Part shown: positions 17,528 to 26,067 of the stretch, piece after piece
Numbering within the stretch: the first letter of the stretch is position 1
How the letters are laid out: each line of letters starts with the position of its first letter
Assembly: GCA_041401985.1 (NCBI GenBank)
Contig: JAWKTE010000007.1
Span: 124,001-188,000, forward strand
Source: JACKHA01 sp041401985
Lineage (GTDB): Bacteria; Planctomycetota; Phycisphaerae; Phycisphaerales; UBA1924
Length of the DNA: 64,000 nt
Direction: 5' to 3'
Made by a program: the position numbers and the translations under genes
Notes under the pieces: generated by a model
The model's input: only the letters and a program-made list of their open reading frames with translations
Told to the model about the DNA's origin: nothing
Databases searched by the model: none

Positions 17528-18871
17528 TCAGGCCACAAACCGCCTCACGCACACGCAGTCGTTCTGCCCGCCGAACCCGAACCCGTTGGACAGGCACACG
17601 TCCACGCCGCCCAGCGGGCCCATGTCCCGCGCCACGTTGGGCACATAGTCCAGGTCGCAGCGCGGGTCGGGCGTCCTGAGGTTGATCGTCGGCGGCACCC
17701 AGCCCGTGCGGATCGCCTGCACGCATGTCATCAGTTCCACCGCGCCCGCGGCCTGGATCAGGTGCCCCATCATGCTCTTGACGCTGCTGAACGGGATCCG
17801 CGGGGCCAGGTCGCCAAAGACCGCCTTCACCGCGGCGGTCTCGATGCCGTCGTTCTCCGATGTGCCGGTGCCGTGGGCGGAGATGTACTGCACCGCTGGG
17901 CGCGGGCCGCTCGGGCCATCGATCGTTTCGCGTGGGTCGATGCCGGCCTGGCGGAGCGCCATCGACATGGCCCCGGCCCCGCCGCGCCCCGCCGGGTCGA
18001 TGTCGGTGATGCGGAACGCGTCGGCGGTGGAGCCGTAGCCGGCGAGTTCGGCCAGGATTGTCGCGCCGCGGGCCTTGGCGTGGTCGAGGCTCTCAAGGAC
18101 CAGCACGCCCGCGCCCTCGCCCATGACGAACCCGTCGCGCGTCTGGTCGAACGGACGGGCGGCGGTGGCGGGGGACTCGCGCCGGCGCGACATCGCGGTC
18201 AGGCGGATGAACCCGGTCATGCCCAGCGGGTGGATCATGGAGTGCGAGCCGCCCGCGAGCATCACGTCCGCGTCGCCGCGCCGGATGATCTCGAAGGCCT
18301 CACCCACGGCCTGGGTGCCGGCGGCGCAGGCGGTCATGCAGTTGAACGCCGGGCCGCGGCAGCCGGTCAGGGCCGCGAGGTGGGCCAGCGGGGTGTGCGG
18401 CTCCTGGCCGACTTCCGCAACGGCGGTCATGCCGACGGCGGCGGCGCGAGCCCACGCCGCGTTGTCGACGCGCCGCTCGCTTTCGACCCATGATGCGATG
18501 TTGGCGCGCGAGAAGGGCACGATGTCGGGCGGGCCCTCGCCGCAGCCCATGTACATGCCGACGCGCCGGGCGTCGTGGGCGTGGTTGGCCAGACCCGAGT
18601 CCCGCCACGCCCGAGCGGCCGCGGCCAGCACGAACTGCGTGTGCAGGCCCGCGCCGGCGTGGCGGGCCAGTTCCGCCGGGTCGGTGATCGTCGCGGCCAG
18701 ATCGAACCCCTTGACCTCGGCGGCGAAGTTGGTGGCGAACGACGCGGCGTCGAACCGTGTCACCGGGCCGAAGGCGTTGTCGCCGGCGAGCAGGCGACGC
18801 CACGTCGCGTCCAGGTCCTCGCCCAGCGGCGTGACCCAGCCCATGGCGGTGATGACGACGCGGGGGGGCAT
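17528..18871 (-). CDS. fabF: Beta-ketoacyl-ACP synthase II (KAS II family)
   Basis: A 447-residue condensing enzyme that extends acyl chains by decarboxylative condensation with malonyl-ACP. The thiolase-fold catalytic triad is complete: Cys182 in MTACAAGTQ, His333 in SAHGTGTSENDG and His370 in KSMMGH, with Lys365 next to it. GEGAGVLVLE and the closing NGFGFGGQND are also KAS signatures. KAS II more often has KSMTGH. There is no acpP, fabG or fabH neighbour, so it may serve a specialised pathway rather than bulk fatty-acid synthesis; the symbol is by family. Confidence 0.88.
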   Translation of the reverse strand: MPPRVVITAMGWVTPLGEDLDATWRRLLAGDNAFGPVTRFDAASFATNFAAEVKGFDLAATITDPAELARHAGAGLHTQFVLAAAARAWRDSGLANHAHDARRVGMYMGCGEGPPDIVPFSRANIASWVESERRVDNAAWARAAAVGMTAVAEVGQEPHTPLAHLAALTGCRGPAFNCMTACAAGTQAVGEAFEIIRRGDADVMLAGGSHSMIHPLGMTGFIRLTAMSRRRESPATAARPFDQTRDGFVMGEGAGVLVLESLDHAKARGATILAELAGYGSTADAFRITDIDPAGRGGAGAMSMALRQAGIDPRETIDGPSGPRPAVQYISAHGTGTSENDGIETAAVKAVFGDLAPRIPFSSVKSMMGHLIQAAGAVELMTCVQAIRTGWVPPTINLRTPDPRCDLDYVPNVARDMGPLGGVDVCLSNGFGFGGQNDCVCVRRFVA

Positions 18872-19055
18872 TTGTGCGGAGGGGCCAAGGGACGGAGGGA
18901 CGAAGGGTCAGAGGGAACAGGAAAGGGCAGATGCAAGGATGCCCAAGGGCCGATGAATAGGGCAAACACATGCGAGCCGAAGTGCAAGAACTGTTCGGCC
19001 CTCGCCGCGACCGCGTCCATCCCCTTGCCCCTCTGCCCCTCAGCCCCTTCCCGAA
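18872..19055. other. Purine-rich intergenic tract with opposed repeat-like blocks
   Basis: A 184-bp gap between two minus-strand genes. It begins with a GGGA/AGGG-rich run (18,888-18,940) and ends with a CCCCT-rich run (19,018-19,055), so the halves are roughly complementary. This looks like a decayed dispersed repeat; no gene is seen. Confidence 0.35.
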
Positions 19056-19616
19056 TCAGTTCTCGTACTCATCCCCCTCATCGCCCTCGTCGTCATGCTC
19101 GGACTCGCCGCGCATGGCGTTGAGTTTGTCGGGGTTGAGCACGCGGACGAGCCCGTCCTTGAGGCGGCGCTCGCCGAAGTTGATGATCAGACCGAGTTCG
19201 ACGTCCGCCGAGCGCAGTTGGGCCCGCAGGGCCGACCGCTCCGACGAGCCGACGTCGCCCGTATGGGCCATCACCTCGACGATGAAGCGCCCGTCCACGA
19301 ACAGGTCGGCCGAGGTCGTGCCGATGTCCTTGTCCTTGTAGCGGATCGGCAGCGAGGCGTCGGACTGGTACGAGATGCCGTGCCCGTCGAGTTCCTGGCA
19401 CAGCGCCTTGGTGTACGCGGCCTCGGGGTAGCCCGGGCCGAGCGTCTTGTGGACCTCGATCGCGGCCCCGATCACCTGGCGGCTCACGCTGGTCAGGGCG
19501 GGGTCGAGGTCGGACAGCGGCGTGCCGCGCCCGCGCCGGTCGTCGCGCCGGTCATCGCGTCGATCATCACGCCGGTCGTCGTGGCGCGAGTACCCGTGGT
19601 CGGAACGGTGCTGCAT
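19056..19616 (-). CDS. GxxExxY family protein
   Basis: A 186-residue protein. After a charged N-terminus with four RDDR units (residues 15-28), the GxxExxY domain covers residues 40-165: VIGAAIEVHKTLGPGYPEAAY holds the name-giving motif, and TTSADLFVDGRFIVEV aligns with the PD-(D/E)xK nuclease core of the family. The usual lysine (E-L-K-A) is replaced by Met in EVMAHTGD, so nuclease activity may be lost. The C-terminus is acidic (HDDEGDEGDEYEN). GGAG eight bases upstream supports ATG 19616. It lies downstream of the TMEM143-like gene on the same strand. Function unknown. Confidence 0.82.
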   Translation of the reverse strand: MQHRSDHGYSRHDDRRDDRRDDRRDDRRGRGTPLSDLDPALTSVSRQVIGAAIEVHKTLGPGYPEAAYTKALCQELDGHGISYQSDASLPIRYKDKDIGTTSADLFVDGRFIVEVMAHTGDVGSSERSALRAQLRSADVELGLIINFGERRLKDGLVRVLNPDKLNAMRGESEHDDEGDEGDEYEN

Positions 19617-19766
19617 GGAAGGGCTCCGAGGTGGCCGGCCCCCTGCTCAAGGGGGCGGGTGGTGAAGGAAGTGGAAGCCGACGCGTGGTGATTGTTGGCC
19701 GGTCGGGGCGGCGGCGTGCGGGGGCGCAGCGGCGCGGGCGCCGGGTTCGCATGCCGGGCGCCGCGA

Positions 19767-21152
19767 TCAGCCCCAGCGCGTGCCCTTGAGGCTCGGGGCG
19801 ACGCCCACGCCCAGGACCATCGCCTCGTGGTACCCCTCGGATCGTCGCGCGGTCCAGTGCTCGACGAGGTGGGCCACCGCCTCGCGCAGCGGCAGCACCG
19901 TGCGCGAGCCGCTCGCTCCCACCCGCAGCCCGAGGCGATCGAGCGTCTCGAGCGCATCGCGGACGTCGAACTGCACCTCGATCCCGAAGCGGTCGCGCAG
20001 GTACTCGCGGGCGGCCTCGGCGATCGCGCCGTCGTCCTCCGCATCAAGCCCCTTGTCGGCCCTGGCCTGGCACACCCCGTAGCACAGCAGCGCCTCCTTG
20101 ATCTCCTCCTGCGAGATCAGCGAGACGAGCGTGTGGATGGCCGCGGCGTTGCTGGCCATGTTCTGGTAGTACAGGTTGCGCGTCCGCTGCGACTCGCGGT
20201 GGATCTTCGCGGTGCGGTACCCGAAGAACGACTTGATCGCCAGGCCGCCCAGCGGCACGATCAGCAGCCACGCGAGCTTGGTGATGCTCGTCGCAAACAG
20301 GCTGACCTGCAGCAGTTTCGCCGCGCTCCCGCCCACGGCCCCCGCCCCGCCGCCCCACACCTTGATCCGATCGAACCACGACATCCGGATCTCGGCGTGC
20401 GGGAGCAGCGCCTCGACGTCGGTGAACGGGATCTCGCGGAACATCTTGATGAACACGGTCTGCTCGCCGCGGAGGCGCCCCATGACGGTCAGGCGCCGGT
20501 ACACGCCGATCTCGCGCTCCTCGCCACGGACCGGGGCCTTCCATGTGCGGGAGCGGCGCACCGCCGTCGACTTCCCGCGGACCCACAGGTCCAGGTGCTC
20601 GATCCGGTCGGGGCGGATGCGGATCTTGATGCTCGAGTTGCCGGCCTGCTTGACGACCGCCTCCAGGTTCACCGCGTCGAGGCGCTCGAAGTTGGCCTTG
20701 TCCAGCAGGTACGCCAGCCAGCAGTGGATCTGCTCGAACTCGCCGGGGCGAGGGCACGACCCGGGGGGACGCTTGCGAACGTCGATCGTGTCGCGGTCGG
20801 GGTTGAACACCTCGTAGCGTTTGGCCAGCGTCCGCTCCATCGCGGAGGCTTCCTGCTCGATCACGCTCTCGAGCTCCCTTACGAACACGCCCAGCAGGGC
20901 GGCGTCCGGGCCGAAGAACGCCACGTCCCGCGCCATCGCCTCGCCCAGGTCCTCGGCCCGGATCGGGATGAACCGGTCGTCGGGCAGGTGCAGCACCCGC
21001 TCTTGCCCCGCCTCGTCGCCCATGTCGGCGGGGTGTTCGACGGGCACCGCGCGCGTGCCCCGCCCGAACTGGCCGGGCGTGCCGGCTGGGATGGCGCGGG
21101 CGTCGTGTTCGCCCGGCCCGCCACCTGCCGTGTCCACCACCCGGTCCTGCAT
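19767..21152 (-). CDS. TMEM143/DUF3754 family membrane protein
   Basis: A 461-residue protein resembling DUF3754/TMEM143: IPIRAEDLGEAM near 60, VFIKMFREIPFTDVEALLP near 235, and a hydrophobic pair of helices (LFATSITKLAWLLIVPLGGL and nearby, about 290-320) before a conserved YRTAKIHRESQRTRNLYYQN. Human TMEM143 is mitochondrial with no established role; bacterial members are uncharacterised. The C-terminal 120 residues look like a small winged domain (DRFGIEVQFDVRDALETLDRLG). ATG 21152 has TAGGAT six bases upstream rather than a clear ribosome site, suggesting a leaderless transcript. Confidence 0.8.
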   Translation of the reverse strand: MQDRVVDTAGGGPGEHDARAIPAGTPGQFGRGTRAVPVEHPADMGDEAGQERVLHLPDDRFIPIRAEDLGEAMARDVAFFGPDAALLGVFVRELESVIEQEASAMERTLAKRYEVFNPDRDTIDVRKRPPGSCPRPGEFEQIHCWLAYLLDKANFERLDAVNLEAVVKQAGNSSIKIRIRPDRIEHLDLWVRGKSTAVRRSRTWKAPVRGEEREIGVYRRLTVMGRLRGEQTVFIKMFREIPFTDVEALLPHAEIRMSWFDRIKVWGGGAGAVGGSAAKLLQVSLFATSITKLAWLLIVPLGGLAIKSFFGYRTAKIHRESQRTRNLYYQNMASNAAAIHTLVSLISQEEIKEALLCYGVCQARADKGLDAEDDGAIAEAAREYLRDRFGIEVQFDVRDALETLDRLGLRVGASGSRTVLPLREAVAHLVEHWTARRSEGYHEAMVLGVGVAPSLKGTRWG

Positions 21153-21158
21153 CGCACG

Positions 21159-21164
21159 ATCCTA
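21159..21164 (-). promoter_or_regulatory. -10-like TAGGAT 6 nt before ATG (possible leaderless start)
   Basis: On the minus strand TAGGAT is followed by CGTGCG and the ATG at 21152. Confidence 0.4.
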
Positions 21165-21282
21165 ACACCGCTCCCGAACAACCCGGCCCCCCGGCCCCGG
21201 ACCGGGACCCGGAGCCGCGCCGCCCGCCCCCTCTTTCGGGAACCGGCCCTCGCCCTTTGATTCGGGTTGCCGGACGTGGCTG

Positions 21283-21312
21283 TTGACACGCCCCCGACCA
21301 ATCGGCGACAAT
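21283..21312 (+). promoter_or_regulatory. Sigma-70-like promoter of the thioredoxin-like gene
   Basis: A perfect -35 TTGACA (21,283-21,288), an 18-bp spacer and a -10-like GACAAT (21,307-21,312). The ATG is 50 bases downstream with GGAG before it. This is the best two-box promoter noticed in the window. Confidence 0.55.
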
Positions 21313-21362
21313 CCCCATTCGCACTCGCTCGGCGGCCCCCCGCCCGGCACACGGAGACCCCC

Positions 21363-22730
21363 ATGCCAACCCGCCCCCGCACCGTCTGGTCCGTCGCCGC
21401 CGTCGCGCTGCTCGCCGGCGCCCCCGCCGCGCTCGCCCAGGCGACCCGCGACGCCGTCCCGGTCCGCCCGGCCGGCGCCGCCGCCGCCCCCGCGCAGCCG
21501 ACCGAGACCAGCGCGGTCGACGCGGCGATCACCCTCGCCCGGCGGGAGATGTCCGCCGCCTACCAGGCCGGCACGCTCGACGACGCCGAGCGGGCCCGCA
21601 TCGCCAACCAGGCGGTTGCCTCGCTCCCCATGGACGAACTCGGCGTCGAGGACTTCACCAAACTCGGTCGGGCCGGCCTGCTCAACGCCTCGCGGGCCGA
21701 GTCGTTCGCCCCGGTTGCCATGCGTCTGGGCACGCTGAGCCAGGAGGAGTCGATCGAGGGCTTCCGCGCCGCAACGACGCTGTTCAACGCGATGGCCCAG
21801 ACCGGCGGCGAGGCGATGGCCAGCCGCACCGCCGCCACGTTCCGTCTCGCCACGCAGCACCCCGCCTTCGGCGAAGCGCTCTCGGGCGGCACCGCCAACG
21901 AACTGCTCGGCTCGATCGGGTACATGGACGCCGCGGTCGTCAAGCCCATCGGCTCCGACCTGGTCGCGGTCGCCGAGGCGATGGACGAGAACACCTCGAT
22001 GGCCGTCATCGGCCGCGCCGGCGGGCTCATGCGGGCCATCCACAACGCCGAGGTGCCCAAGGCCGACTCCGAGCGGGCCCGAACCCACCTGATCGAGGTG
22101 ATCTCCGGCATGGCCCAGCAGGAGGGCGGCGAGCGCCTCGCCCGTGTGCAGGCCCTGCTCGAGGGCGCGTGGGGGCGTGGCGAACTGCTCGGGCACGCCG
22201 CCCCGGCCATCTCTTTCGACTGGTCCAGCGACGAGGCCATCACCAGCCTCGGCGACCTCCAGGGCAGCGTCGTGATCGTCGACTTCTGGGCCACGTGGTG
22301 CGGCCCGTGCCGCTCGGCGTTCCCGGACGCGCGCGAACTGGTCGCCCACTACCAGGGCTACCCCGTCCGCCTCATCGGCGTCACCAGCCTCCAGGGCTTC
22401 CACATCTCCTCCGACGCGGACGAGCGGGCCCGCATCGACTGCGCCGGCGACGCCCAGAAGGAATACGGCCTGATGCCCGAGTTCATGGACGAGATGGACA
22501 TGACCTGGGACGTCGCCTTCTCGCCCACCAACGTCTTCAACCCCGAGTTCGGCGTGCAGGGCATCCCCCACCTGGCGATCATCGCGCCCGATGGCACGGT
22601 CCGCCACAACGGCCTGAACCCGCACTCCACCCCGGCCCGCGCCCAGTCCGAACTGATCAACTCCATCCTGGCCGAGTTCAACCTGCCGCACCCGGCGGCG
22701 TGGGAGGACGACGAGACCCAGGGCGGCTGA
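21363..22730 (+). CDS. Periplasmic TlpA/ResA-like thioredoxin-fold protein
   Basis: A 455-residue exported protein. The signal peptide is TVWSVAAVALLAGAPAALAQ. An alpha-helical region without known motifs covers residues 40-275. The C-terminal thioredoxin domain starts with VVIVDFWATWCGPCRSAFPD; CGPC is the redox-active pair. A long insert (residues 350-400) between the first strand and the cis-Pro loop GIPHLAII is typical for TlpA-like redoxins. It would reduce or exchange disulfides outside the cytoplasm, for example in cytochrome maturation, though no such genes are adjacent. GGAG six bases upstream and a -35/-10 pair support this start; a perfect hairpin terminator follows. Confidence 0.86.
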   Translation: MPTRPRTVWSVAAVALLAGAPAALAQATRDAVPVRPAGAAAAPAQPTETSAVDAAITLARREMSAAYQAGTLDDAERARIANQAVASLPMDELGVEDFTKLGRAGLLNASRAESFAPVAMRLGTLSQEESIEGFRAATTLFNAMAQTGGEAMASRTAATFRLATQHPAFGEALSGGTANELLGSIGYMDAAVVKPIGSDLVAVAEAMDENTSMAVIGRAGGLMRAIHNAEVPKADSERARTHLIEVISGMAQQEGGERLARVQALLEGAWGRGELLGHAAPAISFDWSSDEAITSLGDLQGSVVIVDFWATWCGPCRSAFPDARELVAHYQGYPVRLIGVTSLQGFHISSDADERARIDCAGDAQKEYGLMPEFMDEMDMTWDVAFSPTNVFNPEFGVQGIPHLAIIAPDGTVRHNGLNPHSTPARAQSELINSILAEFNLPHPAAWEDDETQGG

Positions 22731-22774
22731 TCGCCTCGGCCGGTCGATCCGGCCCGAGCATGACGATGTGATCG

Positions 22775-22802
22775 AGCGGCGGGCCCATCCGGGCCCGCCG
22801 CT
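22775..22802 (+). terminator. Hairpin terminator after the thioredoxin-like gene
   Basis: A perfect 12-bp stem, agcggcgggccc against gggcccgccgct, with an ATCC loop, followed by TTC. It lies 45 bp after the stop at 22,730. Confidence 0.6.
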
Positions 22803-22829
22803 TTCGTGCGCCGATGCCGCGTCCGGCGA

Positions 22830-22835
22830 TAGCAT
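22830..22835 (+). promoter_or_regulatory. -10-like TAGCAT
   Basis: TAGCAT (TANNNT) 22 bases before the ATG at 22,858; GGAG lies between them. Confidence 0.35.
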
Positions 22836-22857
22836 GGCGTGACCCTCGGAGCCCTCC

Positions 22858-23721
22858 ATGGCCCTGACCTGCCCCGACTGCGCCGCGATCATCCCGCTCG
22901 ACGACATCAACGTCGCGGCCGACACCGCCATGTGCCGCGCTTGCGGCACGATGCACAAGGCTGCCGACCTCGTCCACGACGATGTCAGCGACGCCAAGGC
23001 TCTGGAGACGGCGTCTGCTCTCGCCGGTCCGCAGCCGCCCGGGGTCTGGTGGCGCGACGACGGCCAGACCCTCCGCGTCAAGGCCCGCATCGGCTCGAGG
23101 ATGCTCGCCGGGGTGTTCAGCGTGTTCGCGCTGTTCTGGACGCTGGCGGGCGCGTTCGTGATCGTCGATGTGGCGACCGCCGGGCCGCCGGGACCGGCCG
23201 CGCACCAGATCCCGGAGATGCGCGACCCCGACGGCTTTCCGGAGTCCGATCCGCAGCCCGATCCGCAGTCCGGGCCGCGCGCCGAGTCGCAGGGCGAGCA
23301 GCCGGACGAGGGCGGAGGCTTGCCTCTTCCGAGCAAGCAGGCATCCGCCTGGACGCCCGGCGTCCAGCGCGGGGCCGACATCGCCGACTGGATCATGGCC
23401 GGCGTGCTCGCGTGCATCATGCTGTTCTTCTGGATGCTCACCGCGACCTGCGGCCTGGCCACCGCCACCATCACCATCCGCCCCGACCGCGCCACCCTCG
23501 TCAAAGGCCTGTTCCCGCTGCGCATCACCCACCGCTTCGACCCGACCCGCGTGACCGGCGTGGTCGAGAAGGTCGACACCAGCACCCGCGTCAACGGGCG
23601 CAACCCGACGAAGATCGTGATCCAGGGCGAGGACGAGATCGGCTTCGGCGGGTTCATGCCCGACAGCCGCCGCCGCTGGGTGCTCGCGCTGCTGCAGGCG
23701 AATCTGGGCCACCGCCGCTGA
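22858..23721 (+). CDS. Zinc-ribbon membrane protein with PH-like tail (paralog 1)
   Basis: A 287-residue protein. A zinc ribbon opens it: CPDC at 5-8 and CRAC at 25-28. Two transmembrane helices lie at about 82-105 (AGVFSVFALFWTLAGAFVIV) and 180-205 (IMAGVLACIMLFFWMLTATC), separated by a Pro/Glu-rich loop. The C-terminal 85 residues, from ITIRPDRATLVKGLFPL, resemble a bacterial PH-like domain on the cytoplasmic face. The same architecture recurs in the next gene, so the two arose by tandem duplication. ATG 22858 has GGAG upstream. Function unknown; a membrane-stress or scaffold role would be a guess. Confidence 0.75.
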   Translation: MALTCPDCAAIIPLDDINVAADTAMCRACGTMHKAADLVHDDVSDAKALETASALAGPQPPGVWWRDDGQTLRVKARIGSRMLAGVFSVFALFWTLAGAFVIVDVATAGPPGPAAHQIPEMRDPDGFPESDPQPDPQSGPRAESQGEQPDEGGGLPLPSKQASAWTPGVQRGADIADWIMAGVLACIMLFFWMLTATCGLATATITIRPDRATLVKGLFPLRITHRFDPTRVTGVVEKVDTSTRVNGRNPTKIVIQGEDEIGFGGFMPDSRRRWVLALLQANLGHRR

Positions 23722-23765
23722 GCGTGCCCGCCCCGTCCCGGCTCAGCAACCGCCCGCCCCCAACC

Positions 23766-23771
23766 GATACT
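23766..23771 (+). promoter_or_regulatory. -10-like GATACT 6 nt before ATG (possible leaderless start)
   Basis: GATACT then six bases and the ATG at 23,778; no Shine-Dalgarno. Confidence 0.4.
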
Positions 23772-23777
23772 CCATCA

Positions 23778-24743
23778 ATGGCCCCCCGGTGCCCCGATTG
23801 CGCGACCCGGATCCGCACGCGCGACGTGGACTTCGCGCGCGATCAGGCCACCTGCCGCCACTGCCGACGCACGATGGCCTACTCCGCGTTGCCCGGCGTG
23901 GGCGACAACGCGGCCCTGCAGCGCGTCATGGGGCGGCTGGGGGTGCCAGCCGACTCCGACAAGCGAACCGCGGGTCGGTCCGCCGCGCGCTCCCCAGGCC
24001 CGTCCCACGCCTCACCGCCACGCCCGTCTCCTCGCCCGTCTCATCGCCCGCCGCCACCCACGCTCGCCCCGCCAACGCCCGCGCCGAACCCCTATGCCCA
24101 CCCGAGCGCCGCCCACCCGAGCACGGCCCGCCAGACGCAAGTCGCCTCCCATGCGCCCGTGCGGGTCGACCCGCTGGCCGGTCCCGCCGGGGTGTGGCAC
24201 GTCCGCCAGGGCGACAGGGACGAGATCGGCGCGACCAACCGCTCGGTCGCCGGCGCGCTCGGCTCCACGTTCATCGCCATCTTCTGGTGCTCAATCACGG
24301 GTGTGTTCGTTGTCGTCGGCGTCAGGGGTGTGCTGGGCTCGCTCGGGCTCATGGGCGGCGGCTCGGGCGGGGGGCCGGGGCTCGGGTTCTCGCTGTTCAT
24401 GCTCCTGTTCGTCACGCCGTTCGTCGCGATCGGTCTGTGGCTGATCTGGACCGCGCTGCTCTTCATGGGCGGGCGTGAGTTAGTCACGATCCGGGGCGAC
24501 GCCGTGGAGCACTTCTCGGGCATCGGCCCCATCGGGTTCCGCAAACGGGTCGCGGCGTCGGCCGTCACGCGCGTCGTTGAGGACGTCAAGGTGTCCCGCA
24601 CCAAGAACGGCACGACCACCACCCGCACCGTCGCGGTCTACACCGACGCCCCCAAGCCCATCAAGTTCGGCGCGTGCCTCAGCGCCGCCCGCCGCGGCTG
24701 GATGGTCCGCACGCTCCAGGAAGCACTGATCCTCAAGGCGTAG
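23778..24743 (+). CDS. Zinc-ribbon membrane protein with PH-like tail (paralog 2)
   Basis: A 321-residue paralog of the preceding protein. It opens with CPDC (5-8) and CRHC (25-28), then a Pro/Ser/His-rich linker (residues 60-125). Two helices follow (about 160-185 and 200-230; VFVVVGVRGVLGSLGLMGG, MLLFVTPFVAIGLWLIWTAL). The C-terminal domain from VTIRGDAVEHFSGIGPI aligns with ITIRPDRATLVKGLFPL of paralog 1, and both end in R-R-x-W and LLQ/LQEA. The linker is much longer than in paralog 1 and the helices are poorly conserved, so the copies have diverged. GATACT six bases upstream suggests its own promoter. Confidence 0.75.
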   Translation: MAPRCPDCATRIRTRDVDFARDQATCRHCRRTMAYSALPGVGDNAALQRVMGRLGVPADSDKRTAGRSAARSPGPSHASPPRPSPRPSHRPPPPTLAPPTPAPNPYAHPSAAHPSTARQTQVASHAPVRVDPLAGPAGVWHVRQGDRDEIGATNRSVAGALGSTFIAIFWCSITGVFVVVGVRGVLGSLGLMGGGSGGGPGLGFSLFMLLFVTPFVAIGLWLIWTALLFMGGRELVTIRGDAVEHFSGIGPIGFRKRVAASAVTRVVEDVKVSRTKNGTTTTRTVAVYTDAPKPIKFGACLSAARRGWMVRTLQEALILKA

Positions 24744-24775
24744 GCGGGCCATCGGCGGGTCCACGCGGCCCGCCG
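24744..24775. terminator. Weak hairpin between convergent genes
   Basis: An 8-bp stem ggcgggcc / ggcccgcc with a 16-nt loop directly after the stop at 24,743. No T tract. It could serve the plus-strand gene or the convergent DUF444 gene. Confidence 0.3.
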
Positions 24776-24849
24776 CCGGGCAGTGCCGAGCAACTCCCGC
24801 GGACCTCGATCGGTGCTGCGCCCTCAGCGTCCACGGCGTGGTCGATGCC

Positions 24850-25956
24850 CTATCGCCCGGACGTGAACAGCGTCCGCAGCGCGTCGTAGATGTCGTTCCG
24901 CCCGCCGACCTTCGCCGAGATGAGCCGCGGCCCGCGGTCGTCGCGCTCCCCGTCGGGGAACGCGCTCTGCAGCACGTTGATGAAGTTGCCCGAGCCGTAC
25001 GCCGACGCCACCTGCACGTACCCGAACATGTTGGACCGCGGCAGCAGCTCGTCCTTGAGCAGCGACACGCACGTGCGGTTGTCGGCCTCGCTCGAGTTAT
25101 CCCCGTCGGAGAAGTGGAACAGGTAGATGTTCCACTCCGACGGGCTGTACTCGGAGTCGAGCAGGTCCTTGGCCAGCCCGAACGCCGAGGAGATCCGCGT
25201 CCCGCCGTCCTCGCGCAGGCTGAAGAACGTCTTCTTGTCCACCTCCGCGGCCCGCACATCGTGCACGATGTAGCGGCTCTCGATGCCCTCGTAGTTGCGG
25301 CGCAGCCACGTGTCGATCCAGAACGCGCACAGACGCACCAGTTCCTTCTGCTCGTCGCCCATCGAGCCCGACACGTCCATCATGTACACGATCACAGCCG
25401 CCGACTGCGGCTTCTTGACCTCGTTCCACGAGCGATACCGCAGGTCGTCCCGCACCGGGATGATCACCGGGTCGTCGGGGTCGTAGTCGCCCATCGCCAG
25501 TTGGCGCTTGAGCGCCTCGCGGTACGACCGCTTGAAGTGGCGCAGCGACGCCGGGCCCGTCGAGCGGATGCCCGAGTACTTGTCGCGGATGGTGGTGACG
25601 CGGCTGGCCCCGCGCGGCTCGATCCGCGGCAGTTGAAGCTCTTCCTTCAGGATGTCGGCCAGCTCCTCGAGGCTCACGTCCACCTCGGTGATGTGGCGAC
25701 CCTCCTGCTCGCCGCCGGGCGTGTCGGACTTGCCGACGCCCTGGCCCTCCTCGCCCTCGCCCATGCCCACGCCGCCGGAGTTGTCGCCATAACGGAACGT
25801 GGGGATGTCGATGTCGTGCACGGGGATGGAGACGAACCGCTTGCCCTCGCGCCCGATGAGTTCGCCGCGCGACAGGAAGCGGCGCAGGTCCTTGCGGATC
25901 TTCCCGCGGACGATCTGCCTGAAGCGCTGGCTGTCCTGCTCGATCTTGTTGACCAT
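24850..25956 (-). CDS. DUF444 (YeaH/YhbH) family protein
   Basis: A 368-residue cytoplasmic protein of UPF0229/DUF444, which has a von Willebrand A-like fold. Family-like pieces are the start MVNKIEQDSQRFRQIVRGKI, SRGELIGREGKRFVSIPVHD, the Gly-rich segment GGVGMGEGEEGQGVG and, near the middle, VVIVYMMDVSGSMGDEQKE with the metal-binding DxSxS. HFSDGDNSS lies further down. Homologs are usually encoded with the PrkA kinase and SpoVR in stationary-phase or stress operons; neither is next to it here. The start has AGGAAGG upstream. Confidence 0.9.
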   Translation of the reverse strand: MVNKIEQDSQRFRQIVRGKIRKDLRRFLSRGELIGREGKRFVSIPVHDIDIPTFRYGDNSGGVGMGEGEEGQGVGKSDTPGGEQEGRHITEVDVSLEELADILKEELQLPRIEPRGASRVTTIRDKYSGIRSTGPASLRHFKRSYREALKRQLAMGDYDPDDPVIIPVRDDLRYRSWNEVKKPQSAAVIVYMMDVSGSMGDEQKELVRLCAFWIDTWLRRNYEGIESRYIVHDVRAAEVDKKTFFSLREDGGTRISSAFGLAKDLLDSEYSPSEWNIYLFHFSDGDNSSEADNRTCVSLLKDELLPRSNMFGYVQVASAYGSGNFINVLQSAFPDGERDDRGPRLISAKVGGRNDIYDALRTLFTSGR

Positions 25957-26067
25957 GGGCGGGCCCTTCCTGGGCGACGCGGATCCCGCGGCCGATGCGC
26001 AGGTCCCAGAATCAATACGAACGAACCGTCCGGGTTGTTTCTTCGGCCATCCGTCCGTCCGGCACCG

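Noticed and set aside
19536..19580. Possible CRISPR or short tandem array
   Set aside because: Imperfect 12-bp units that encode RDDR in the GxxExxY protein; no spacers.
20830..21160. Frameshift suspicion in the TMEM143-like gene N-terminus
   Set aside because: The first 40 residues are unusual but the frame is continuous and the start fits the -10 spacing.
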